Shown here piece by piece: positions 15,584-23,249 of a stretch of 35,893 nt of DNA; the stretch's first letter is position 1, and every line of letters begins with the position of its first letter. The notes below the pieces were generated by a model. It did no database searches, was not told the origin of the DNA, and saw nothing but the letters and a program-made list of their open reading frames with translations. Where the stretch lies: assembly GCA_003246265.1 (NCBI GenBank), contig QKAU01000023.1:1-35893 (forward strand), read 5' to 3'. The stretch is from Kiritimatiellales bacterium (lineage in GTDB: Bacteria; Verrucomicrobiota; Kiritimatiellia; Kiritimatiellales; Pontiellaceae). Both the position numbers and the translations under genes were made by a program.

Positions 15584-16612
15584 TCAAGGCCGCCCGGCCA
15601 GTCCCCGGGCCGCCGCCAGGATCTGGTCCGGATCCAGCCGTACCTTGTAGTCGGGGTCGGCATGGGCGAACCTGACGATGCCATCCGTTCCCACCACGAA
15701 AACGGCGGGCACGGGGAGCATGTGGTGCTGCTCGCCCGAAGCCGCCTCGAGGTCGATTCCGTATTCCCCGTATTTCGCCAGCGTGTCCTCGTCGACCGCG
15801 AAGGCCAGTCCGAAGGCTCTCGCGGCATGCATGGAGGAGTCGGAGAGCAGGGTATAGGCAAGGTGGTGCTTCTCCGCCGTTTCCTTCAACTTGTCGGGCC
15901 GGTCGGGGCTGATGGCCAGGAGACGGAAGCCGAGATTCCTCAGCGGTTCTTCGATCTCCCGGAGGCGGGAGAGGTGGGCATTGCAGTAGGGACACCATCC
16001 GCCCCGGTAGAAGATCAACACCAGCGGCTGCCGTCTGGAGGCCTCCTGCAGGTCGAACGTTTCCCCGCCGGCGGTCTCGAGGAAGACGGCGGGCACGGCG
16101 TCGCCCACGGCCAGGGGCCGCTCCCTCGGGGGCGGGGCTGCCAGCGGATGGAAGGCGAGCGAGGCGGAGTTGATGCAATAGCGCAGCCCGGTCGGCGGCG
16201 GCCCGTCGGGGAAGACGTGGCCGAGGTGCGCCTCGCATTTCGAGCAGACCACCTCCGTGCGGACCATGCCGTGGGAGGTGTCGCGGTGTTCCACGACGAC
16301 ATCCTCCGCGATAGGCCGGAAATAGCTGGGCCATCCGCAGCCCGAGTCGAACTTCGTGTCGGAGAGGAAAAGCGCCTGCCCGCAGCAGACGCAGGAGTAG
16401 GTGCCCAGCTCCTTGTGGTTCCAATAGGCTCCCGCATAGGGGCGCTCCGTCCCCTTCTGCCGCGTCACGCGATACTGCTCCGGCGTCAGCTGCGCCTTCC
16501 ATTCGGCATCGGTCTTCATCACCTTCGGTTCCACGGTATCCCCCTTCTCCTTCGCACAAGCGGCCGTGGCCAGCGCGGCCAGCAGCATAAGCGTTTTCGT
16601 TCCTCGCATCAT
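15584..16612 (-). CDS. Lipoprotein fusing methionine sulfoxide reductase B to a peroxiredoxin-like domain
   Basis: A 342-residue protein. The N-terminus ([19 protein letters not shown]) suggests a lipoprotein anchored at Cys19, although the lipobox is not perfect. Residues 33-156 form MsrB: zinc pairs Cys74/Cys77 and Cys123/Cys126, the CGWPSY motif, and catalytic Cys146 in [11 protein letters not shown]. MsrB reduces methionine-R-sulfoxide. Residues 165-342 form an AhpC/TSA-type thioredoxin fold with Cys207-Pro-Tyr-Cys210 in [14 protein letters not shown]. That domain could supply reducing power to MsrB or remove peroxide (inference). GGAGG is 6 bases before the ATG at 16612. Envelope repair of oxidised proteins is the likely job. 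Confidence 0.88.
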   Translation of the reverse strand: MMRGTKTLMLLAALATAACAKEKGDTVEPKVMKTDAEWKAQLTPEQYRVTRQKGTERPYAGAYWNHKELGTYSCVCCGQALFLSDTKFDSGCGWPSYFRPIAEDVVVEHRDTSHGMVRTEVVCSKCEAHLGHVFPDGPPPTGLRYCINSASLAFHPLAAPPPRERPLAVGDAVPAVFLETAGGETFDLQEASRRQPLVLIFYRGGWCPYCNAHLSRLREIEEPLRNLGFRLLAISPDRPDKLKETAEKHHLAYTLLSDSSMHAARAFGLAFAVDEDTLAKYGEYGIDLEAASGEQHHMLPVPAVFVVGTDGIVRFAHADPDYKVRLDPDQILAAARGLAGRP

Positions 16613-16742
16613 GGTCGACCTCCGCAATGGTGACAGCCCTTCGCGGACGCTGTTCAATCATGGATCGTCTTTCCTCCAGCCCGGGATTGCGCCCGGCGCG
16701 CAGGGCGACTAGCTTTCCCCTGTTCCGGAGGATGTAGCCGAG

Positions 16743-17057
16743 ATGGACGACTGGATCGACATCAAAAGGGATGAGAAGCACATTGCCCGCGAGCGGGTGA
16801 AGGCCCGGGAGCTGCGCAAGAGCGACTGGTGGCGGCAACAGCTTGCCAGGGGCATCTGCCACTATTGCGGGAAGCATTTCGAGCCGGGGGAGCTTACGAT
16901 GGACCACATCCTCCCCGTCGTGCGGGGCGGTAAGAGCACGCATGGCAACTGCGTCCCCTGCTGCAAGGCGTGCAACAGCGGGAAGAAATACCTCACCCCC
17001 GCCGAGATCATCCTGCGCGAACTCGAGAACGGGCAAAAGCCCGACGGGGATGGCTGA
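16743..17057 (+). CDS. Small HNH endonuclease-type protein
   Basis: A 104-residue protein with a complete zinc-finger HNH core: CHYCGKHF (residues 39-46), DHILPVVRGGKST (54-66), Asn and CCKACNSGKK (72-82). The two CxxC pairs hold structural zinc, and the DH and N residues form the beta-beta-alpha metal nuclease site. The charged N-terminal helix (residues 8-35) may contact DNA. GGAGG lies rather far upstream (about 12 bases). It stands alone, with no methylase, intein or phage packaging gene nearby, so its target is unknown. Confidence 0.85.
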   Translation: MDDWIDIKRDEKHIARERVKARELRKSDWWRQQLARGICHYCGKHFEPGELTMDHILPVVRGGKSTHGNCVPCCKACNSGKKYLTPAEIILRELENGQKPDGDG

Positions 17058-17134
17058 CCAACCGGCAAATGCAGGCAGGATGCCTGGGTAGATCGCCGCC
17101 CACTTCGGCAACGACAAGCCAAGCCAGACTCGCT

Positions 17135-18130
17135 TTAGTCCGCCTTCACGGCGTTGACCAGCTCGGCCCCGCTTTCGTAGGCCGTGATGTTTTCCAGGGT
17201 GGTCTGGGCGATGCGCGCGACCGCCTCCTGGGTGAAGTAGGCCTGGTGGCCCGTGATCACCACGTTCGGGAAGGTGGTCAAGCGGGCGAATACGTCGTCG
17301 GTGAGGATTTCAAAGGTCTTGTCCTCGAAGAAGAGCGCCTCCTCCTCCTCGTAGACGTCGATGCCCAGGTAGCCGATCTTGCCCGACTTCAGCCCCTCGA
17401 TCGCCGCGCGGGTATCGATGAGCGCCCCGCGGCTGGTGTTGATGATCATCACGCCCCGCCTCATCTTGGCGATCGACTCCATGTTGACCAGGTGGTGGGT
17501 CTCCTTGAAGAGGGGGCAGTGGAGCGAGATGATGTCGGATTGGGCGAAAAGGTCGTCGAGCCCCACATACTCGACGCCCAGCGCCTCGCAGGCGGGATTG
17601 CGGTGCTTGTCGTAGGCGATGATTCGGCAGCCGAAGCCATGCAGGATGCGGATCACGCATTCGCCGATCTTGCCTGTTCCCACGATGCCGGCCGTGCGGG
17701 CGCGCATGTCGAAGCCCAGCAGCCCGTCCAGGGAGAAGTTGCCTTCCCGGACCCGGGAGTGCGCCCAGTAGATCCGGCGGTTGAGCGCCAGCATCAGACC
17801 GACGGTATGCTCTGCAACGGCATAGGGCGAGTAGGCCGGAACGCGGACCACCGTGACCCCGAGCTCCCGGGCGCTGTTGATGTCGACATTGTTGAATCCG
17901 GCGCACCGCAAGGCGATGAGCCGGGTCCCCTGCGCGGCCAGGGCGATGAGCACAGAGGCATCCACCTGGTCGTTCACGAATACGCAGGCGCACTCGTGTC
18001 CTTCGGCCAGCTTGAGGGTCTGCCGCGTCAGCCGCGTCTCGAAATAGGTGATCTCGTGGCCTGCCACGGCATTGGCCAGGTCGAAGAAGCGGCGGTCATA
18101 GGGTTTGGTACTGAAAAAGGCGATCTTCAT
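17135..18130 (-). CDS. ldhA: D-2-hydroxyacid dehydrogenase, probably D-lactate dehydrogenase
   Basis: A 331-residue NAD-dependent enzyme, probably interconverting pyruvate and D-lactate. The Rossmann motif GIVGTGKIGE is at residues 148-157. The catalytic triad is Arg234 (NTSRGALID), a Glu in the DVYEEEE segment (about 263) and His295 (GHQAYFT). The VAEHTVGLMLALNRR and EEALFFED segments are typical of the LdhA branch rather than glyoxylate or phosphoglycerate enzymes. The frame is open further upstream, but ATG 18130 starts the fold correctly (MKIAFFSTKPYD). It begins 20 bases after the exonuclease gene, so the two may be co-transcribed. Confidence 0.92.
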   Translation of the reverse strand: MKIAFFSTKPYDRRFFDLANAVAGHEITYFETRLTRQTLKLAEGHECACVFVNDQVDASVLIALAAQGTRLIALRCAGFNNVDINSARELGVTVVRVPAYSPYAVAEHTVGLMLALNRRIYWAHSRVREGNFSLDGLLGFDMRARTAGIVGTGKIGECVIRILHGFGCRIIAYDKHRNPACEALGVEYVGLDDLFAQSDIISLHCPLFKETHHLVNMESIAKMRRGVMIINTSRGALIDTRAAIEGLKSGKIGYLGIDVYEEEEALFFEDKTFEILTDDVFARLTTFPNVVITGHQAYFTQEAVARIAQTTLENITAYESGAELVNAVKAD

Positions 18131-18150
18131 GCAGGCGCTCCGGAAAGGGA

Positions 18151-18759
18151 TTAGAACAGGCTGAGCTGGTCGGGTTGCGGCAGGTATTGCGGAAAACGAA
18201 GCTCTTCCCGGCCGCACATGCGCACCAGGTCCGCTTCGCCGAGCGGTGCGCCGCGCTTTTCCAGGGTCTCGATGATCTTGGCGAAGAGCAGGCCGCAATA
18301 GGCGCTGTCCTCCTCGGCCCGGTGGAAGGTGCCGCTCGGGAACCCGAAGTGGCGCACGAGTGTCCACAGCTTGTAGTTGGGCAACCCGGGAAAGAGCTGC
18401 CGCGCCAGGGGCAGGGTGTCGAGCACCAGCCCCTTGGGGGCCGCCGCCCGGTGAAGCTTCACGTCTTCGAGCAGGAACTTGTAGTCGAAAGGCGCATTGT
18501 GCGCAACGAGCGGGAGCGTTCCGCAGAAATCGGCAAAGCCCCCCAGGACGGCATCGATGCGCGGCTTGCCGCGCACCATCTCGTCGGTGATCCCGTTGAC
18601 CGCCGAGGCGTCGGGGGGAATCGGCACGCCTGGATCGACCAGCGTTCCAAAACCCTTGACCGCGCGGTCGCCGTCGAACAGCACGGCGCCAATCTCCACG
18701 ATCATGCCTTCGCGCGGGTTGGTCCCGGTGGTTTCCAGATCGAATGCAACAAACTTCAT
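18151..18759 (-). CDS. DnaQ-like 3'-5' exonuclease with C-terminal clamp-binding motif
   Basis: A 202-residue DEDDh exonuclease. Exo I is FDLETTG (Asp7, Glu9), Exo II contains Asp92 in AHNAPFDYKF, and Exo III is HRAEEDSAY (His146, Asp151). All catalytic residues are present. The last five residues, QLSLF (198-202), match the consensus peptide that binds the beta sliding clamp. It may be a proofreading epsilon subunit or a separate clamp-linked exonuclease. AAGGA lies 8 bases before the ATG at 18759. The gap 18760-18995 upstream holds the secretin terminator; no convincing promoter was found there. Confidence 0.9.
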   Translation of the reverse strand: MKFVAFDLETTGTNPREGMIVEIGAVLFDGDRAVKGFGTLVDPGVPIPPDASAVNGITDEMVRGKPRIDAVLGGFADFCGTLPLVAHNAPFDYKFLLEDVKLHRAAAPKGLVLDTLPLARQLFPGLPNYKLWTLVRHFGFPSGTFHRAEEDSAYCGLLFAKIIETLEKRGAPLGEADLVRMCGREELRFPQYLPQPDQLSLF

Positions 18760-18941
18760 GGAAAGATCCTTAGCGCATGGTTCCCGCGGGTGCCACCCAA
18801 AACAGGAAATAATACCGATATTGTTTGGTTCGGGGGCAAGGTAGCCCGGACGGCGTCGGTACGTGTCGCAAGCGTATGCAATGCAAGCCACGATGGGTAC
18901 CGCAAAGGTCCATGCCCTTCCGGGGAGACGGGGCATGAACC

Positions 18942-18974
18942 AACGAAAAAGCCCGCCCTTGGCGGGGCGGGCTT
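18942..18974 (-). terminator. Intrinsic terminator after the secretin gene
   Basis: On the minus strand a perfect 10-bp stem AAGCCCGCCC/GGGCGGGCTT (18949-18974, 6-base loop) is followed by TTTCGTTG. It lies about 22 bases after the secretin stop and closes the pilus gene run. Confidence 0.9.
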
Positions 18975-18995
18975 CCGAAGTAGAGTAGCCAACAA

Positions 18996-21167
18996 CTAGT
19001 TGGAGGCCTGCTGCGCCTGGCGCGCCAGGTCGCGGTCTTCGCGGGTCATACCGCGGTCGTCGACCTGCGTGGCCTTCACGAAGATCGTCAGGTTCTTCTT
19101 CTGGGAGCGGGTACCTTCCGTGCGGAACAGGCGTCCGAGGTAGGGGATGTCGCCCAGGAAAGGAACCTGGTCGCGGAAGGTTTCGGTACGCTCGTCGACC
19201 AGTCCGCCCATCATGACGGTGTTGCCGTCGGCGATGGTGACCTGCGTCTGCACGGAGCGGACTTCGAAGTAGGGCATCAGCGCGATCAGGGCGCTGCCAT
19301 CACCCTGCTGCACCGGGGAGTTTTCACCACCGGTTTCGTAGGCGTTGTAACCTACGATGTAGGGGTCGTAGCCCTTGAACTTGCGGATTTCGGGCTGCAG
19401 GTCGAGGTCGATCGTGTTCGCTTCCGCGTCCACAACCGGGGTGACCTTCAGCACGACGCCCAGGTCGTAGTCTTCCCAGTCCTGCGGCTTGACGACCGGA
19501 GCGGTACGCTGGCCGGTTTCCACGTCGTAGTCCTGCGGGTAGCGGTGGATTTCCACAACCTTGATAACCGCCTCGTTGCCGCTCTTGGTAGTCACGCGCG
19601 GAGCGGAGAGCACGTCTGCAGTACCTTCCTGCTCGAGGGCGGAGATGGCGAGGTCGATCGGGAAGTGCCCCTTGTTGCTGAAGGACATGACCGCCGGGGC
19701 GCCGCCCATGAATCCGAGGATGCCGGAAACCGACTGGTCGAACGCGGTGGTGTTGTTGCGCTGGGCATTGCCAAAGAGGTTCTGGCCTACGCCGTTCTGC
19801 GGGGTGATCTTCTTATAGCCCGTGAGCGGATCGGTGTAGAGGTAGGGACCTGCAGCGGTGGTGCCGCCGTCGACTACCGTGGTCGTGCCATAGCCCTGGC
19901 CGCGGCGGTAGTAGGTGCCCTGCGAGAGGCCGAAGCCTGCAAACTCGCCGTTGTCGTAGAGCGTCCAGTCGAACCCGAGTTCGTCCAGCGCGCCTTCGTT
20001 GTACTCGACGAACTTGGCTTCGATGGAGACCTGCTGCGAACGCTTCTTGATGGCTTCGTCTTCCAGGTCGGCCAGCACGTTCTCTACCGACACGAGGTTC
20101 TTCGGCGTATTCTTGACGAAAAGCTTGTGGAAGTTGGGCTGGTAGATCGCGGAGGAGCCTTCGGGCCAGTCGACGATGGAGAAGAAATTCTTCACGTCCG
20201 TCGGCCCGCTCGCCGATGCGGAGGAGGAGGAGCCGCCGAAGAGGTCGTCCACCCCGCCGCCGCCGCTGTCGCCGGCCATGGAGGCCAGTTCTTCGCCCAC
20301 TTCGGGGATCACGTCGTAGGACTTCAGGACCAGGGCGGAATCCGGTACATAGTTGACCGGCATGACCGCAACCACGCCCGGCTTCACTTCGAACTTCAGC
20401 GAGGCCATCTCAACGATGTACTGCAGGGCGTCGTAGAGGCTCATGTTGACGATCGAGATGGTGATGTTGTTCTGGCCGCCCATGCCGTCATCCATGCCGA
20501 GGAGCAGGATGTTGACCCCCTTGCCGGTGGGATCCTGGCGGCGGCAGGTTTCGGTGAGGAACAGGACCACGTCCTTGATGTTGGCATCGCGGAAGTCGAG
20601 GCTCGGGATGACGATGCCCTTCAGGCGCTCGGTCATGGCCGCGATCTGCGCGGCCTGGGGATCGACGGCCTTGACCGGGGCCAGGTCGGTGCCGGCGACA
20701 TAGGACTTGGGCTCGGGGTTCCATGCGCCGTCCACTTCGGCGAACGCCTGGGCGCGGCTGGAATCCTGCTTGTGCAATTCACTGGCGGAAATCTTGTGCG
20801 CCGTGCGGCGGATGTAGTCCATCGCCTTGCGGTTGTAGGGATCCTGGGCCAGCACCGCTTCGAAGACGGCCTGCGCCTTGTCGTACTCGCCATCCTGGTA
20901 GTAGGCTACGCCCCGGTCCAGCAGATCGCCGCTGTCCATCGACGCGGCCGCCGGTGCGCCCGACACTTCAACCTGGGCCGGCTGGGCCGACTGCATGGTG
21001 GCTGGCGCAGACGCCGGCTTGACCGTTGCGGGTGCCGCTGCAGGCTGGGCTCCGCCTTCGGCGGCATCCAGCTGCGCGAAGACATCATCTAGGTTTCCCT
21101 GGGCTCGAATCGATTGCGCTCCTGCCAGAAGCACAACCAAAAGAGACGAGATATAGGTTTTTTTCAT
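18996..21167 (-). CDS. Secretin-family outer-membrane channel, Amuc_1098-like
   Basis: A 723-residue protein: signal peptide (residues 1-22), Ala/Pro-rich linker (25-75), a TPR-like segment (about 78-120), N-domains, then the secretin domain (about 470-700). The C-terminal hallmark VPFLGDIPYLGRLFR and the preceding NTVMMGGLVDERTET are clear. A Gly/Ser-rich insert (GDSGGGGVDDLFGGSSSSAS) lies near residues 310-330. Secretins form the multimeric outer-membrane pore for type IV pili or type II secretion. The TPR-bearing layout and the neighbours match the Akkermansia Amuc_1098 pilus protein. AAGGA precedes the ATG at 21167. It is the last gene of the locus, 94 bases after the Amuc_1099-like gene. 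Confidence 0.9.
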   Translation of the reverse strand: MKKTYISSLLVVLLAGAQSIRAQGNLDDVFAQLDAAEGGAQPAAAPATVKPASAPATMQSAQPAQVEVSGAPAAASMDSGDLLDRGVAYYQDGEYDKAQAVFEAVLAQDPYNRKAMDYIRRTAHKISASELHKQDSSRAQAFAEVDGAWNPEPKSYVAGTDLAPVKAVDPQAAQIAAMTERLKGIVIPSLDFRDANIKDVVLFLTETCRRQDPTGKGVNILLLGMDDGMGGQNNITISIVNMSLYDALQYIVEMASLKFEVKPGVVAVMPVNYVPDSALVLKSYDVIPEVGEELASMAGDSGGGGVDDLFGGSSSSASASGPTDVKNFFSIVDWPEGSSAIYQPNFHKLFVKNTPKNLVSVENVLADLEDEAIKKRSQQVSIEAKFVEYNEGALDELGFDWTLYDNGEFAGFGLSQGTYYRRGQGYGTTTVVDGGTTAAGPYLYTDPLTGYKKITPQNGVGQNLFGNAQRNNTTAFDQSVSGILGFMGGAPAVMSFSNKGHFPIDLAISALEQEGTADVLSAPRVTTKSGNEAVIKVVEIHRYPQDYDVETGQRTAPVVKPQDWEDYDLGVVLKVTPVVDAEANTIDLDLQPEIRKFKGYDPYIVGYNAYETGGENSPVQQGDGSALIALMPYFEVRSVQTQVTIADGNTVMMGGLVDERTETFRDQVPFLGDIPYLGRLFRTEGTRSQKKNLTIFVKATQVDDRGMTREDRDLARQAQQASN

Positions 21168-21261
21168 GTTCCTTCCCCTCTACTCTACTTCTATTCCAAA
21201 TGCCGATTTCCCGCGCGTTCATCAGGGTCCGCGGTCGGCATTCACCAACAACCATACCCTA

Positions 21262-22260
21262 TCAATCCAAACCTCCAAGGAGCGAGATCCGCTCTTCTTC
21301 GGTCACACCTGCAATGTCGAACACTTCTCCGGTCCGGCAATCGCGGACCACGACCTTGTCCGCGTACACGCCCAGAACCGTGTACTCGTCATTATTCAGA
21401 GATAATAACGCGCCCATAGTAGCCATTACGCGGGAGCGATCAAGTATATTAATCAGCTCAGCTTGACTTTCTGGGTCCGGCACGGAACCCCCTCTCGGCA
21501 ACGTGATCCGCGTGCTTCCGCGGCGCACCGACAAGGCCCCCCCGGGGTGCTCGGACCCACGCACAAAATCCTCGATCACAACCCCTTCCACCTCTTCGCC
21601 AAGGGCGGCGAAGTGCGTCTTGCCGTCGGCCGGCGTGTTGACCTGGAAGACCTGTCGCCCGCCAGGCAGCTCGGTCGCGCCCTGGAAGACCAGTGGAAAG
21701 GGTGCGTTTTTCCGCTCCATGAAGCGCAGTTTCGTGGCATAGGGCGGATGGCTCTGCGCTCGCAGCGGATCGGAGCCCGCGGCGAACTCCTCGCGGTTGG
21801 AGAACCCATCGCCGTCGCGGTCCGTTGCCGCATCGCCCGGCAGGTAGGGATCGAGCCCATACCTGGTTTCCCAGTCGTCCGTCATGCCGTCGCCGTCGCG
21901 GTCGAGCTGGTTCAGGGCGGGCTGGGGCATGCCGGTGTAGGGGCAGGTCTCCGCCTCGAACGGGATCGGATAGGCGCTGCCTACGGCTACAACGCGCAGC
22001 TCGCTGGTGAAGAGGCCTCGCAGGCCGGCGGGTGGCGCGCCACCCGCCCCGACCTGTTCGATGGCGGCTTCCAGCGTCCGAAGGTCGACGGGTTCGGCGG
22101 CATGCGGCCCTTCGCCGGCAAGCCGCCCGAGCTCCGCAATCCGCAACCGGGTTGCGCGGCCCTGGTTCCACAGCCCGAACATGGAAAACGCCATTCCCGC
22201 CGCCAGCAGGGCGAGTACGGCCAGCTCGGGCACCATGTACTTCCGGCGCTCTCCGTTCAT
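21262..22260 (-). CDS. Amuc_1099-like pilus-locus protein with calcium-binding repeats
   Basis: A 332-residue single-pass membrane protein with a helix at about residues 10-31 and the rest probably periplasmic. Two Asp-rich loops, DRDGDGMTDDWETRYGLDP (120-138) and DRDGDGFSNREEFAAGSDP (147-165), are thrombospondin type 3/dockerin-like calcium sites. The C-terminal region resembles a beta module (YTVLGVYADKVVVRDCRTGE). Its position between secretin and Amuc_1100-like genes, and its TM-plus-calcium-repeat layout, agree with Amuc_1099. The start codon overlaps the stop of the upstream gene by 4 bases (ATGA), indicating translational coupling. The specific role is unknown. Confidence 0.75.
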   Translation of the reverse strand: MNGERRKYMVPELAVLALLAAGMAFSMFGLWNQGRATRLRIAELGRLAGEGPHAAEPVDLRTLEAAIEQVGAGGAPPAGLRGLFTSELRVVAVGSAYPIPFEAETCPYTGMPQPALNQLDRDGDGMTDDWETRYGLDPYLPGDAATDRDGDGFSNREEFAAGSDPLRAQSHPPYATKLRFMERKNAPFPLVFQGATELPGGRQVFQVNTPADGKTHFAALGEEVEGVVIEDFVRGSEHPGGALSVRRGSTRITLPRGGSVPDPESQAELINILDRSRVMATMGALLSLNNDEYTVLGVYADKVVVRDCRTGEVFDIAGVTEEERISLLGGLD

Positions 22261-23249
22261 CGGGCCTCCCCGTTGGAGGGTGCATCCATTTCGAAGTTGT
22301 AGACCTCCACCACGAGGTCGACGGACACCGCCTCCTGGCCGGCGATGATCCGCTCCGTGCGCGGCAGGGCCTCCTTCCCCGTCAGGATCCCTTCGGCCAG
22401 ATACCGCGCCATCTCCTCGTCCGGCCCTTCGCCGCGCTTGACCGCCTCGGGATCGTAGGTGGGAATCCGCGTGTCGGTCCGGTGGGCGAATTCGCGCACC
22501 ACCATGAAGTGCGGTGCCGTGGCGAAGAGTTCCAGGACGCGCCAGAGCGCATCCTCCCGCGCGGTGAAGGAAGCCTCGATGCGCTCGACCATGTATCCCC
22601 CCTGCGGGTGGACGAACGATGCGGCCTGCGCCGCGCGATCCCCGCCCCCTTCCGTCGGGGTCGGGCGCCGCAGGTGGCGGCGTCCGCGCGAGGGGGCCTC
22701 CGCCTCCTCGCCCTGCACCTCGAACTCGTCGCGGGAGAGCCGATCGATCGAATCGACGCCGCCGCCAACCAGCACATCGGCCACCCGCTCCACCGAATAG
22801 AGCTGCCGCACCAGCCGCGGCACATGCTGCGGGTCGGGCACCGCGCCGCCGCTGGCATACTGCGCGAACCCGGCCTCCAGCGACTTCGGCAGCTTGACGC
22901 CCGCGCCACCGGCACGCTTGCGCAGCCGCTCGACCACGCCCTGCGCCCGGGCCGAAAAGTCGGCGGCCTCCACATCGTCGGCCGGGAAGGGGTCGGCCGC
23001 GAGTTCCGCGAAAAACTCCCCATAGCCGTACTCGAACCGGTCGAGACTCCCGCGTTCGACCTCGAGGTTCTCCGCCGAGGGAAAGGGATCCCGGTCATGC
23101 AGCCTGGCGAGGCGCTCCGCGCTACGCCGGAGTTCGGCCTCGGCGCGGGACCGCCCCAGGGCGGCCACGGCCAGCACCGCCGCCTCGACCAGCAGCAGGC
23201 CGGCGACGACTCCGGGCACGAGCCCCATCCTTTTTGCGCGCGACATCAT
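22257..23249 (-). CDS. Amuc_1100-family pilus-associated protein
   Basis: A 330-residue protein with a short basic N-terminus, one membrane helix (about residues 10-30), a coiled region (RAEAELRRSAERLARLH) and a two-lobed alpha/beta periplasmic part resembling PilO/PilN ferredoxin-like folds (MVERIEASFTAREDALWRVL). That is the arrangement described for Akkermansia Amuc_1100. A basic, low-complexity stretch (SRGRRHLRRPTPTEGGG) lies in the middle. The ATG at 23249 overlaps the pilM/N stop by 4 bases; the frame continues upstream only inside that gene. Identification rests on gene order and topology as much as on sequence. It likely forms the inner-membrane platform with its neighbours. Confidence 0.75.
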   Translation of the reverse strand: MMSRAKRMGLVPGVVAGLLLVEAAVLAVAALGRSRAEAELRRSAERLARLHDRDPFPSAENLEVERGSLDRFEYGYGEFFAELAADPFPADDVEAADFSARAQGVVERLRKRAGGAGVKLPKSLEAGFAQYASGGAVPDPQHVPRLVRQLYSVERVADVLVGGGVDSIDRLSRDEFEVQGEEAEAPSRGRRHLRRPTPTEGGGDRAAQAASFVHPQGGYMVERIEASFTAREDALWRVLELFATAPHFMVVREFAHRTDTRIPTYDPEAVKRGEGPDEEMARYLAEGILTGKEALPRTERIIAGQEAVSVDLVVEVYNFEMDAPSNGEAR

